Shown here: piece after piece, positions 32,223 to 44,570 of the stretch | How positions within the stretch are numbered: the first letter of the stretch is position 1 | Layout of the letters: each line of letters opens with the position of its first letter | Assembly (NCBI RefSeq): GCF_945859685.1 | Contig: NC_079147.1 | Span: 16,967,289-17,031,288, forward strand | DNA from: Eupeodes corollae | Lineage: Eukaryota; Arthropoda; Insecta; Diptera; Syrphidae | Length of the DNA: 64,000 nucleotides | Direction: 5' to 3' | Notes under the pieces: model-generated | What the model was told of the DNA's origin: nothing | The model's database searches: none | The model's input: the letters and a program-made list of their open reading frames with translations, nothing else | Made by a program: the position numbers and the translations under genes

Positions 32223-33465
32223 TTAAATTCCAATTAGAAAGTTATTGTAACGGTCCGATTTGTCAAATTGAAAATGTTTACATTCCTCGACGTTTCAAGG
32301 TCCCTAGAAAGACGTTTGCGACGTTTTTCGTCGTCCATAGCTCAAGGTTCGGTAGAGATATCGACTTCAAATAAATTTTGTTATACAGATAATTAGACAG
32401 AAAGATGCAGAATGGGCTCTTAAGAAAATTACGTGGGTGGTTTTTTTAACCAAAGCAGTTTAAAAAAAGGTTAAAATTTTAGTTAGCCTTAAATATCTTA
32501 TCAACCAATGACGCAAGAGACTTGAATTAAATTGTATATAATATATTGTAACGTGATACCAAATAAGTATCTTTAAAAACAATAATCCAATTAACGGTTT
32601 TTTTATAAATCAAAAAACTGAAAAAGAAATTTGTGACCACGAAAATTTTACGAATACAAAATGATTCCAAGACAATTTTTTATAACGACAAATAACGTTT
32701 TTTAACATTTGGTAAAATTCTGAGCAAAATCGAATTGACAATTCTTTTTATAAAAAATAAAAACCTAAAAGAAAATTTAACAAAAGTTTGTAAAAATTTG
32801 ATTTCGACTCAAATATCTTTTCAAAAATTTGACATTATGGCTTCTAACCAATTATAACTTATAAGAAATATTGTTTTCAACATTCTGAAAAATTTTGAAA
32901 AAAATCTAATTGACGGTATTCTCACAAAAAATAAAAATCTAAGCAAAAAAATTTATAAAAGTTGTTAAAAATGATTTTCGACTCAAATATCTTTTCAACA
33001 CTTTGAGATATAAAACTTCTTTTATCTTTTAAAAAATATTGTTGTTAACACTTAAAAAATTGAGGAAAATCTTTTTTCTTACAAAAATAAAAACCTAACA
33101 AAAAACAATACAAACTTGGTAAAAATTTACTTACGACTCAAAAATATTTCAAAAATTAAAAATATTATCTTCAAACTTTTTTTTTTATAGAAATCCAACC
33201 GTTTCTTCATACAAAAAATCTACAAAAAATAGTTCGCAAATTTTGTAAAAATTGATGTTCGATTAATTTCATTCATCCAATTTGTAAAATTTTAAGAAAT
33301 TCTACTAAAATTAGTAAAAATTTGTTTTCGACTAAACAAAACTAGATTTTCAAACTATACTATTTCTTTATATCAAAAATATTGTTGGTAATATTAAAAT
33401 TTTTAAGAATAATTGATCTGAGAACTTTCTTAATCCAACACGAAAACCTACAAACTCTTAGGCTT
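32223..33465 (-). repeat. AT-rich hairpin-ended repeat, copy 5 (reverse)
   Basis: The diverged terminal hairpin lies at 32225-32243, then the conserved 3' segment, then several internal units. The 5' third matches 31228-31500 (copy 4) around 33200-33450, but the GGGATG end is not recognisable. It separates two partial copies of non-LTR family X. Confidence 0.8.
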
Positions 33466-33544
33466 ATAGGCAGTGTAGTATCTTCTCTGATTGGGTCCTA
33501 TATTCCATCCGAATATTTCTCGAAAAAACGTCATCAGTTTTCAC

Positions 33545-33705
33545 ATGTTTAGACTTCTTTAGGGTTACGTAAAAATAAAGGCTATGTTAATGCTCCACAA
33601 TTACTTTAAGAATTTAAATAAAAAATGTTTGAAGTTTTCGAGGACAAAGGATATGGAGCTGCGACAGTCACTTATGGTGGCAATTTAAAAAATATATAAT
33701 ATATT
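33545..33705 (+). pseudogene. Scrambled mariner transposase scraps
   Basis: A GYVK.K then VNAPQLL piece near 33562-33612 resembles the mariner C-terminal LWGYVK segment. TTTTCGAGGACAAAGG near 33634 resembles FFED of the core. The order is reversed relative to a normal transposase. The equivalent sequence at 31080-31160 and 31565-31650 is split by AT-rich repeat copy 4. Weak evidence. Confidence 0.35.
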
Positions 33706-35030
33706 ATATTTTTATATCAAATCTTTTCAGCATTCCCGCAGACCTTCTGGAAGTAGCGCCAAGTTCATCGAGCGAATTGCTTCAACCGCTCATAGAAGCA
33801 GCATGGGTCTCTGAACATAGGCAATAGCCTAATCACTGATAAAGCTTCGGTTCCCATCGATCACCGAAGTCAAGCATCAGTGAGCTTGGTTCGTAGACAG
33901 ATGGAGGACCGTCTCAAAACCTTCCGCGTGCTGTTGTCATTTGTTCTTTCTGTCTGTTATTCTTTCGTATCTGTCCTTCTATCTTGTAATAATGTCTTGT
34001 GCTGAGTAAGCGGGATTCCGCACTATAGATCCTCCTGTATTGGTCACATAAACATCTTGCGGTCGAATATCGATCACCACTTCGCCATCTGTTCATCGAT
34101 CTAATGAATGCTGTCAACATAGTCAACATAATGGAGTTTATGTGGCTTGCTTTGTGGAGGGCAGGTTTCACGGGTAAGCTTATAGCTATTATAAAGGAGT
34201 CTAAATTTCACATCTTACACGGAGGCAGGTTGTCGGATTTATTTGTTTGAAGTAAAAAGTGGAGACAAGCAGGGTTGCATGATGCCACCAATTCTTGTCT
34301 TATTGGTGATTAGTGATGTGCTGCGGTATTGACAGGAAATGGAAAAATAATAAGGATTTTAACAAAATAAATTTCGAGTTTTGATTATGGTAGGTATCGC
34401 ACAGGATAATAGATTTCCATCAAATGATTGAAAATCAACAGGGGAAAAACTAAAATGCTCATCCTGGGAACCTTCCCCTTTTCATCTCTGGTAAACATTG
34501 CTGAACAACCAGTAGAAAAGTAGAAAGTGTTCAGTATCTCGTAAGTATGGCCTCTACTGAAAGCCGAATCGAAGAAGATATCGCTACCCGTATCGGGAAA
34601 TCTGCGGCTGCATTCGGGATAGTGTCCAATGTTTGGAAGAACAACTCTCTCAGCTTTAAGACAAAGCTACAACTGTTGCACTCAATTTTCGATACAGGAC
34701 TGTTATACAGTTGCAGTTGGTAAATAACAACAACGATTGCCAGCAAACTGCGAACCTTCATTAATAGGTGCTTATGATACAATCTTTCGATTTTTCTAAA
34801 CAGATCGTATATCAAATTAAGAACTATTTATGTCAGGAACCCATTTGCACTATTATAAAAATGTATAGGCTCAATTAGCAGTGGATTGGACACAGGCTTC
34901 GAAAAGTTAATGACAGCATTACAGCTACAGGAAAAGAAATGCAGTGAAATCCGCTCACTCCAGAAGCTGAATAGTCAGTAGAACGAGAAGCACAGCCCCG
35001 AACTTGGTAGGTCTGAGGACCTAATTAAAT
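33706..35030 (+). pseudogene. Non-LTR reverse transcriptase, family X (copy 2)
   Basis: Pieces in order: IPADLLEVAPSSSSELLQPL near 33733 (RT fingers); KLIAIIKESKFHILHGG-like palm sequence near 34175-34225; QGCMMPPILVLLVISDVL near 34270 (altered RQGC motif); then ESRIEEDIATRIGKSAAAFG near 34558, WKNNSLSFKTKLQLLHSIF near 34636 and a QWIGHRLRKVNDSI-like C-terminus near 34875. Frames change repeatedly. The ADD catalytic motif is not clearly seen. It is the same family as 54200-56640. Confidence 0.75.
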
Positions 35031-35424
35031 AACTGTTATGAATATTGCACAAGGTATCGCCAAGGTCTCTCCACTATCACCAAACTTTTTTGCTATTCTG
35101 TAATTTTCAAATATTAAGCGTGCTTGTTTTCCAATTTTTTACAATGTAACAAAAAAATACTGTTTAGACCAACTAGACCGCTTTTGGTTCTCGATTTTTA
35201 TGATGTCACATTTCGAAATTTGGTAGAAATAAAACAATATTAATTTAACGGTTTTTGTTGTTTCTCGAAAATGGCTGTAAGAATCTCTTTCTGAGTTCAA
35301 TTTAATTTCTTCATTTATCAATGCTAACCGAAGCAAAGTGCGAAGTTGTTTTATATCAAACAATACTAAATGTTCTTCCATGACCTCTATTTAGATTGGC
35401 TTAGTTTATTTTATAACAAAAGGG
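35031..35424. other. Unassigned AT-rich spacer
   Basis: No recognisable gene or repeat between non-LTR family X and the Jockey-like element. Confidence 0.5.
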
Positions 35425-38132
35425 CAGTCAAGGGGTTATTAATCCTTAACATGTTTAGAGTTTAAACACAGTGCGAGCGCTAGGAAAATAGGGAAGTATT
35501 AAAGAGGAGATACCGATGCACATTGGTCTTAAAGATTGGAATATCATAATGATAGGGGAAAACAGAGCTTGGTGAAGCATTCCACATTCTCGATGTGCTG
35601 TTAAAAAAAGAATCTCTATACTTGACAGTACGTCCGAAATTGAGCTCAAGGTTAAACTGATGTGCATTCCTAGAAATACGAGTATTACGGCTGAATTGTT
35701 TTAGGGGGCACCTGCCCAAATATGCGAGTTATATTCAAGTTTAGGACGAATGAAGGCTTTATAAATTACAGCCAGATCAGAAGAGGTGACAAATGTTATC
35801 TTAAGCACCTAGCAGCATTTTTTGCAATATCGAATATGTGATCATTCCATAATATGTGATCTGTGATATTCATACCGAGAACTGAAAGTTGATTAGTTTC
35901 CTGGATGCAAGTGCCACTCATGAATAGCAAAGGGGGTGGGCTACGCTTTAACGACAGGAGACAGCATTGAGTTTTCGAAGCATTCAATTCTAAACAGTTT
36001 TTGATTCCCCATTGTACAATGCTGTCGAAATCAGAATTTAATGAGCTTATCATACGCTGAAGTTGAAGTTCCACATCCGAAGGACAAGGAGGAGAATCTA
36101 AAAACGAATATGTAAAGCTGAGGGTACTGTCATCAGCTAAACAATTTAGTGGTTAGAAGTTTCAAACAAAAGATCATTTATAAAAATAAGGAAGAGCGTC
36201 GGAGACAAAACGGAGCCCTGGGCCACACCAGTGTTTATTTTGTGAATATCAGATTTGAACCCGTCCAACACTACTTGAATTGAGCGGTCCGAAAGGTAAT
36301 TTTTAACCCAACGAAGAAGGGATTCTTCTATACCAAAAGCACATATTTTCGATAAGAGAGCTTGGTTCCAAACTCTATCAAATACTTTTGAAATATCAAG
36401 TGCAATAATCATACTTTCTCCAAAACGATGTAAAGATTTGTTCCACTGTTCGGTGAGATAAACCATGAGATCGCCAGTGGACCTATTGCTACGAAAGCCT
36501 TACTGCCGGTCATTAAGAAGCTTCCATTCTTCAAGATATTTCTTAAGCTGATAATTAATCAGCGTTTATAGGACCTTGGAAAGAAGGGACGTGAGTGCTA
36601 TTGGTCGATAGTTAGAGGGGGAGGATTATTCGCCTTTTTTAGGTACAGGCTGGACAAATGCAGTTTTCCATCCACTCTTGAAGAGACCTGTAGAATAGGA
36701 CAGATGGAAAAGCTTACCCAGTGGTTTTTCCAGTGTTGAAGAACACTTCTTTAGAACAATAGGGGGAATACTATCCGGGCCAGCGGATTTGTGTATGTCA
36801 AGGTCTCTCAGTACTCTTTCGAATGCACGAGTGCGAAGAGAGATTCGTCCCATAGAATCCTTTACGCTTTCAAGAACAGGAGGACTCATGACTACCGGAG
36901 AGTGTCGTCGAATTAACAGCAAAATGTGCTGCAAGCAAATTGGCTTTATCGATCGAGCTCACATAGGGAGTGTCTTTGGAAACAAGAGTCGGAACCGACG
37001 AAGACGTAGTGTTACGCACATTTCTTACGAATGACCAGAAATTTTGACTACCTTTGGGACATTGTAGTATTTTTTGCCTGAATTTCTGGTCATGCAAAAA
37101 TTTGGTTCGTCGAATGTGGCCGTTGCAAGTCTTTCTAGCTTGTTCGAACTTATTCCGGTTTTCCTCAGAGGGTTTGGCTTTATAAATCCGGAAACTTACA
37201 TCTCTGATCCTAATTACCTCTTCACAGCTCGAATCAAACCATGAGTTCTCTTTAGGTTTGATTAATTTTACCCTATTCGGGATAAATTCTCTCATTCAAC
37301 AAAGATTTAAATTTGTAACCATATCTTCGCTGGGATCTACGTCACTATCGAGGAAACATAGTGACCAGTTAAAGTTCGTGAAGAATTCATTGAGACCGTC
37401 CCAGTTGGCTTACTAATATTGCCAAACGGTTCTCATAGGGGGTTTTTCTTTAACTGGTTTTTTTGACATGAGAATTTTGCAGAAACGATACAATGGTCTG
37501 ATGTGCCTTAAGGCGGTAATACACTAATTGTGTATTTATTAGGGTCAGAGATAAGAAACAAGTCTAGGGTGTTGGCGGATTGACCTGCAACGTCAGGTAT
37601 TCGAGTTGGCTCATCGACAAGCTGGGTTAATTGATTTAACTCAGCAAAGACCTCAACATACCTTTCTTCCGGTGTTGACTGGCCAGAATAACGAAGCCAA
37701 GAAGAATTGTGTACATTGAAATCGCCCGCAATGACGATTTCAGTGTGAGGATAATGGGCAACAATTCTTTGAATGGAGTCAGACAGAGCATCAAATTCGT
37801 TAAAGTTGAATTTCGGTCCAGATTTGGACTTCGATATAAAAAACATGTGTGGATGATGTGCTTATGAACCGTAAATTTTAACCACATGAAGTTGAAGTTT
37901 CTGTTAGAGCAGAAACCATATTGTGGTTGAAGTTGGTACGCAATATCATTTTTTATTAGATATATGGGTATTAAGAACTGGAATCCATCCACAACCCCTT
38001 CTATTTTTACCCGGTCTTCTTTCAAATCCGTTGCAAATTTTAAGCGATTCCCTTTAAACAAATCTACAAGTTTATAACCAGATTTATGTCTATATCTTCG
38101 AAATTTTCAACCAAAAAGAAGGTAAAAAGACT
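35425..38132 (-). pseudogene. Jockey/CR1-like non-LTR element, EN-RT, truncated at contig end
   Basis: Read from 38132 down. The endonuclease includes AHYPHTEIVIAGDFNVHNSS near 37740 (GDFN motif) and LDLFLISDPNKYT near 37535. The linker has SWFDSSCEEVIRIRDVSFR near 37240 and TKFLHDQKFRQ near 37090. The RT begins VLRDLDIHKSAGPDSIPPIV near 36800, then ALDISKVFDRVWNQALLSK near 36400, VAQGSVLSPTLFLIFINDLL near 36200 and LADDSTLSF near 36125, the catalytic ADD intact but in another frame. The C-terminus runs to 35480. Several frameshifts make it defective, yet it is the most complete copy of this family. ORF1 is not present; the sequence runs into the N gap. Confidence 0.85.
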
Positions 38133-38332
38133 NNNNNNNNNNNNNNNNNNNNNNNNNNNNNNNNNNNNNNNNNNNNNNNNNNNNNNNNNNNNNNNNNNNN
38201 NNNNNNNNNNNNNNNNNNNNNNNNNNNNNNNNNNNNNNNNNNNNNNNNNNNNNNNNNNNNNNNNNNNNNNNNNNNNNNNNNNNNNNNNNNNNNNNNNNNN
38301 NNNNNNNNNNNNNNNNNNNNNNNNNNNNNNNN
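38133..38332. other. Assembly gap, exactly 200 N
   Basis: A run of 200 undetermined bases, a round number that suggests a fixed-size scaffolding gap rather than a measured length. Both flanks are the same Jockey-like family in the same orientation, so the contigs probably broke inside this repeat. Confidence 0.99.
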
Positions 38333-39590
38333 GTTTGTTTAGATATCTTAGGACTATTGCCACAGTACGAGTGCGATAAAAGATTGGTCCCATAGAATCA
38401 CTAACTCGCTCAAGTACAGGCGGAGTCATAACACTCACTGGCAGCGTAGAATTGGCGGCGAACTGCCTAGTAAACAGATTAGCTTTCTCTTAAGATCTAA
38501 CAAAAGGAGTGTCATTGACGACGAGCGTTGGAACCTGTGAAGAGGAAGAATTCCTCATGTTTTGTACAAATGACCAACAATTTTTACTGGCTTTGGGATA
38601 TTGCAGTATTTTTCGCCGTAACTTTTTGGTCATGTAAAAATTTGGTCCATCCAATATGGGCGTTGCACGCCTTCCTGGCTTCTTTGAACTTTTTCTGATT
38701 TTGCTCAGTACGGTTTGCTTTATAGCAACGGAAACTTACCTCTTTGATCCTAATAACCTCTTTACAGCTCGCATCAAACCATGTGTTTTCCTTGGGTCTG
38801 ATACTTTTAACCCTGTTCGGTATAAAAGTTCTTATTCCCAAGAGAATAAAACGTGTGATCATATCAGCGCTGGCGTCAACGTCACGTTAAAGATCCTGAA
38901 TTAATTATTGAGAACGTCGCAGTTATCTTTCTAGTATTGCCAAACGGTTCTTTCAGGAGCTCATTGTTTAACTGAATAGTTTTGAAAGGAGAAATTTGCT
39001 GATATAACACAATGGTCTGATGTGACTAGAGGAGATAGAAAATTAACAGTGTACTTATTAGGGTCAGAGGTAAGAAACAAGTCAAGAGTGTTTTCTGCTC
39101 GACCTTCAACGTCCGATATTCAGGTGGGCTCGTTGACCAGCTGAGTTAGGTGGTTCAACTCAGCGAAGATTTCTGCACACACTCCATCGGGTGCTGTCCG
39201 GCCTGAATGTTGAAGCCATGAAGAATTATGTACGACCGTAACAACGATTTCAGTGCGAGGATGGGACGAAACAATTCCTTGGATTGGGCTTTGATAGAGG
39301 AAGCAGAAGTGAATGATTTGCTTATTTACGGAGAATTCAAGCCACACATAATTAAAAAAGGAATTGGTGCAAAGACTATATTGTGGTAAGAGCTGATAAG
39401 CATCATCTTTCCTAATGACCATGGCGAGTCCAGGTGGAAAAAGAATAAAGGCACCAAGCTATACCCATGAATAAAAAATTCAGCAGAATCGGACAATTGG
39501 CTGTCCCGTAGGAACAATTTGACCCCTTTGGACAATGTTTTGTTAATATTGCAGAAACAATTTGAGTCCGGCATTTTCATCTAAATTCGT
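38333..39590 (-). pseudogene. Jockey/CR1-like element, second copy, truncated at contig end
   Basis: Matches 36800-37900 of the left contig in the same orientation. The linker is at 38584-38862 (WFDASCKEVIRIKEVSFRC, then TKFLHDQKV). The endonuclease is at 39120-39580 (AYQLLPQYSLCTNSFFN, then SSHPRTEIVVTVVHNSSWL), where the AGDFN active-site block is deleted. RT fingers are cut off by the gap at 38333. It is a distinct, more decayed copy than the one left of the gap. Confidence 0.8.
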
Positions 39591-39769
39591 GTGTTTAAAC
39601 CCGAGATCAAATCTTTTTCCATAATGATTGGGAATAAAGTCATGCGACTTGCCCTAATAACTTAAAAAAAAACATTATTATTGACATTTTGTGTAAGAGA
39701 AACAGAATTGAAGTTTTTCTATCTTTCATTGTACTAATACATGAGTCCAAATACCATTTATTATCAGTG

Positions 39770-40456
39770 TTTTTTGTTTTTGTATGTTTATTGTTTTGTT
39801 AGGAACAATATTTTGCATATGATAAAATAATTTAATTTCAAAATCCGACTTTGTTCCCGAGATTTTTAGTCGAATACCAGTTTTTGCCAATTTTAGTAAC
39901 ATTTTTTTTAATTTTTAATTCTTATATAAAGAAATACAGATTGTATTTTCTAAGAATATCTTACGTTATCAACAAAATTTTCAACAGAATTAAATCATTT
40001 TGAAGTCAATACCCTATTTGTTTACGAGACATCGAGAATTGAATATCAATTTGGAGTACAATTTTTGACAACTGATTGTTTTATTTTTAGATAAATCTTA
40101 CTCAATGTCGACAACAAGATTTTCAGTAAGATAAAATTGGTTTGAAGCGAATGTTTTTAGTTTTTGAAAAGATATTTGTGTCGAAAATCAATTTTTACCA
40201 CCTTCTAATTTGTTTTGGTTCTTAGGTTTTTAGTTTTCTAAAAAAATTTACAATTCTATTTTTTAAAAATGTCGATTCTTTTAAATTCTTTTTTCATTTT
40301 TCTGCCTTAGTATCTGTTTAACAAAAATTTATTTGTGGTAGGCATCTCTACTGATTCTTGAGATATTCAGATTCTAGAAACCTTGAAACGTTCAGAAATG
40401 TCAAAACTTTGACTAATCGGATCGATTACAATAACTTCCTTTGGGAAGTTAATAAA
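39770..40456 (+). repeat. AT-rich hairpin-ended repeat, copy 6 (5'-truncated)
   Basis: The 3' end is intact (GAAACGTTCAGAAATGTCAA, then AACTTCCTTTGGGAAGTT at 40434-40451). Internal units are present, with TTTTTGAAAAGATATTTG near 40155. The start is uncertain because the 5' signature is missing. 39591-39769 is unassigned. Confidence 0.75.
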
Positions 40457-40914
40457 CATTTTCAAGGATTTATTGAGCTTTGTTCCTTTTAAGTAAGTTT
40501 GAGTCCTTTTATTCATAATGTAAATCTGTTGACAAAGGCTATAATTGACAAAGTCTTGATATGTTTGTTTACAAACTACATCCAGAATGCCATTTGCATC
40601 TTCCGGAGTGAAATGAACCTTTGTTTTCTTTCGTTGACAATCGGGTGGGTTTTATTGGTATTATCCTTCCGCCCATAGAATTGATGGTATTGATCTCCTT
40701 AATGGAGAGACACACTAGATGCTGGATCCCCTAAGTTTAATTTTGTGGGAACGTGTCGCCACATACTAACAAGCTGACAAAAAACACCTATAGTTGCAAA
40801 ATTCATACCAATTGTAAACAATGTACTAAAAGCAAAACGAAGCAATACGAGTAAGTGAATGAATTACTATTACTTCTATTACTAACAATGGTTAATTGTT
40901 GAATTTATTTGACT
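40457..40914. other. Unassigned DNA
   Basis: No recognisable feature. Confidence 0.5.
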
Positions 40915-41420
40915 TTATTGGCGATGGACGTCTTCCTTCTCGATGGTAATCCAAATAACTAGCTCAAAGTGATTGTGTAGAATCAGTCCATGCAAATATG
41001 TCGACGGTTTTAATAAAAACACTGATCTGTTCTTGCTGTCCAATACTCGAAGATAGACGACCGAAGGTTCCATAAGCATTAGTTGACGCATTACTGAATC
41101 CATGTAGTTCGATCGAAAAGTGTGCGAGTATGTCTTCTAAAATATCTGATTCTTCTTGAAAAAAAAGAGAGTTGAAAGTATAGAATTTTTTTAATGATAT
41201 CATCGAGAACGATCTTTCGAAAAGAAGATTAATCAGTAGTCCGGAACCAAATTATATTAAAAGTCTTCGTGTCATTTTGAGATCCAAAAGTGAGCGAAAC
41301 ACTTTTTTCTCGGCTTTTATTCGGAATGGATTCTAAAAATTCCTTTTCATTACCCATACATTTGCGAAGATTGATGAGTGTTAAGATTTGATGGTACATT
41401 TTTATCAGGAGTAGTACCAA
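40915..41420 (-). pseudogene. BEL/Pao LTR-retrotransposon pol fragment
   Basis: The minus strand gives LRKCMGNEKEFLESIPNKSRE near 41350, then ILAHFSIELHGFSNASTNAYG near 41110. After a frameshift it gives VVYLRVLDSKNR near 41040, then VDIFAWTDSTQSL near 40980 and WITIEKEDVHR near 40930. The HGFS.AS..AYG, VYLRV and AWTDST words are characteristic of the RT-RNase H junction region of BEL/Pao polyproteins as I know them. Frameshifts and short length make it a relic. No LTRs were seen. It is the only LTR-class element that I recognise in the window. Confidence 0.75.
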
Positions 41421-41949
41421 ACGTTAAAACTTTGATCTTATAAAGTTTAAATGCTGTCATTGTGCATTTACACTAGAATACATTAGTATGCATCATAAAC
41501 GGCTTCTGATCCGTTTGGCGTTCATACAAAAAGTGCAAAATTATGCTAAGTGAAAGAAGTACCACGTTAAAGTAAAAAATAAAAGATGTATTCCTACATT
41601 GCAGGAGCGTGCCAATTTATCTGACACAAAGATCTGTTTACATTAGCGTTGTTCGATTATATAACAGGCCCTTTCGGCAAGCTCTTGACTTTATAAAAAC
41701 AGAAGTTTTCTCAAGCTAAATTTTCTCCTGCTTTGGCTTTTCTGAATTTATAAATTCTCCAAAACTTTCGAATTTTTGTATCTAAGAGTGGACAATTTAT
41801 GTGTAAAATTTATAAGAATTGGGTTTTTCAAGTAGTACTTATGATCCGATGTTTGACGATCGATGAAATGTGGGATCAGCTGATTTTAAACCTTAGATAT
41901 GTTTCGATTTCGTTGAAATAATTTTAAGGCTTTTTAAGAGTCCTCTTAG
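41421..41949. other. Unassigned AT-rich spacer
   Basis: No recognisable feature before the second duplicated block. Confidence 0.5.
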
Positions 41950-42048
41950 TATTTTGTATATATAATTTCTTGTCGAGGTAGTAGAATCTAAATAATTTGA
42001 ACTCAGGTTTGGTACCATAAAGTTTTGTAAAGAATCACCCTTGTTCTG

Positions 42049-44570
42049 CCCTAATACCTCACCCTATAAATTTCTCTATCAAGCTAGGTCCCTAGCTAGA
42101 TGTCTCCAGTTTCGTGTTCCAAGTTGGGTGAGGTCACCTTCCACTTGTGCGCGCCACCTGCTTCGCAGTCTTCCCCTACTCCACTGGCCTGTGGGTGTAG
42201 ATTCGAAGACTTTCCGGGCCGAGTATTGGTTTCCATGTGCTCTACGTGACCAAGCTATCTTAATCGTTTAACTTTTACCCTTCTGGCTAAGTCTACGTCG
42301 CGGTACAGCCCGTACAGCTCGTCGTTCCATCTTTTCGATGCATACGGGACCGTAGATCACACGAAGAACTTTTTTCTCGAAACGACCGAAGGTGCTTTCA
42401 TCCACTTTTGTCATAGTCCATGCTTGTGCTTCGTATAGCAGGATAAGGATGATAATCATCTTATATAGCAACACTTTGGTCCCTTGCGAGAAGACTTTAC
42501 CACTAAATTGCTTTCTTAGTCCAAAGAAACAGCGGTTAGCAAGAGTTATTCTGCGTTTGATCTCAGCGCTTATTATGTTTTCTGCGTTTACAGCGGAGCC
42601 GACCGCGACGTCGTCGGTGTTGTAAGCTCTTTCTTGACGACAGCATGTACTTCGTTTAGCCCACATTAATTGTTAAACCCATTTTCGCCGCCTGTGCATA
42701 AATATTTACTTACAAAAGCCCCATTGACATCAGTCTGAGTTCTTCCGATTACGTCGATGTCATCCGCTCCGCACTATTCTTTCAATCACGATGTTAAAAA
42801 ATCACATGACAGCTCATCACCTTGTCTAAAACCTTTTTTGACATCGAAAGGTTCTGTTAAGTTGTTTTCACCCTTTATGGAGCAGCGTAAATTCACCATG
42901 GTCATTCTGCATAAACGGACGAGTTTGGCAGGGATGCCAAAACTAGACATGACTCTATACAGCTCGTCCCTGTAGATGCTGTCATATGCTGCCTTGAAAT
43001 CGATGAAAAGATGGTGGGTGTTGATTTGGTCTTTTTGGTTTTTTCCAGGATCTTCCTGGTCTAAAACCACCCTGATAAGGACTTATCAGGTTGTTGACGG
43101 TGGGTTTTAGACGTTCACATAATACGGCAGAGAAGATTTTATAGGCGATGTTAAAAAGACTGATTCCTCTAAGTTGGTGCAGTTTAGAGGGTCTCCTTTT
43201 TTCAGGATAGGGCAAACAATACTGAGGTTCCATTCATCGGGCATGCTTTCTTCCGACCATATCTAACAGATGAGTTTCTGCATGCTCCTAACCAATTTTT
43301 CTCTAGGTGCTTCGAAGAGGTCGGTATTCAAGCTAACTGCTCCGGCGGCTTTATAAAACTTCAGCTTAGATATGGCAATCTTTACTTCGTCTAAGTCGGG
43401 AGGACGGGATTGTTGGATTTCGTCGTGTATGTTGAATGGATCATCCTGCCTGACAGCGGAACTCGGTTCGTCATGTCACCGTTATACAGTCTGCAGAAAT
43501 GGTCCTTCCATATCCTCAGCACTGACTGCGGTTCCACTATGATGTTTCCACTTTTGTCTTTGCAGCCTTCGGTTCTAGGTTTATATGTGCCTGTGAATTT
43601 CGTTTCACCTGTTCAAAAAACTTTCGAACTTGATTCCTGCTTTTAAACCTCTCAACATCTTCTACCGAACGCTTCTCATGCTCTCTCTTTTTCCTTCTGA
43701 GAACTGAGAAGTCGGTGTTCCTCTCGCCTTCTCTGCTCATAGAACTCATAAGCAGCTCTAGTCCTTTTAGGCAGCGCCGCTTTGCGAGCCTGTTGTTTGG
43801 CTGCATTTGCTTGCCGACATCCCTCATTAAACCATTGTTTCCTTGTTGGTGGTTGCTTGAAACCTGTGCTGAAAAAAGGTGGCTTCTCTGATTGTATCTT
43901 CACAAGGTTGCTCCTGGTTTTCGATACATTGTGTTGGTGGCAGAGAACTTCGAGAGAGGTTACTTGTAACTCGGTCAAAGAAATTTTGGCGATCTCTTGC
44001 GGTGGTAGCCGTTCGACGTTGTTCCTTCTCCCAGCACCTCCCTAATTTGCCTTGGGTCTGGAAATCCGAAGTGCTACTTTGGCTACAACGAGGTAGTGGT
44101 CCGAGTTGATGTTAGCTCTTCGGAAAGTCGATCGCAATATGGTCGATCGCAATATGGTGACGGTAGATTGATCAGGAGGAGTCCATGTTCCTTTGTGGAT
44201 GATGAGGCGTGGAAAACGAGTACTGGCTACCATGACGTTTCGCCCCTCAGCAAAATCTATGAGCCTGAATCCCTTGTCGGAAGGGTTGTCATACAGGCTG
44301 TTTTCCCGATTATTACACCAAAGATGTGTTCCCTTCCTAGTAGCTTGGCATTAAAATCGCCCAGGAAATTTTAATATCGTATCTAGGATACTGCTCATAT
44401 GCATTGTCTAAGAACTTAAAGAACATATCTTTGGTGTTGTCATCTTTTTCTTCTGTGGGGCGTGTGCGCATATCAGGCTAATGTTGCCGAATTTAGATCT
44501 GTTGCGGATGGTCATGGGGCACTCATTCATGCACTTATAGCTCAAAAGTTGTTGCCTAAGTCTGGCTCCA
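42049..44570 (-). pseudogene. RTE-like retrotransposon, EN-RT-C-terminus (reverse)
   Basis: Read from 44570 down: endonuclease pieces (NISLICAHAPTEEKDDNTKD near 44445; YDIKI with the GDFNAK motif damaged near 44370); linker FNEGCRQANAAKQQARKA near 43830; RT with ISPYQGGFRPGRSWKK near 43075, IDFKAAYDSIYRDELYRVM near 42990 and FRQGDELSCDF near 42820; C-terminal AEIKRRITLANRCFFGLRKQ near 42570, AWTMTKVDESTFGRFEKKVL near 42400 and a final part to about 42060. The RT palm with YADD is deleted near 42700-42780. It is the most complete RTE copy here. Its insertion replaced roughly 85 bp of the block present at 8876-8960. 5'-truncated and frame-broken. Confidence 0.85.

Noticed and set aside
38064..38438. 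Open frames on both strands across the gap
   Set aside because: They are open only because undetermined bases contain no stops.
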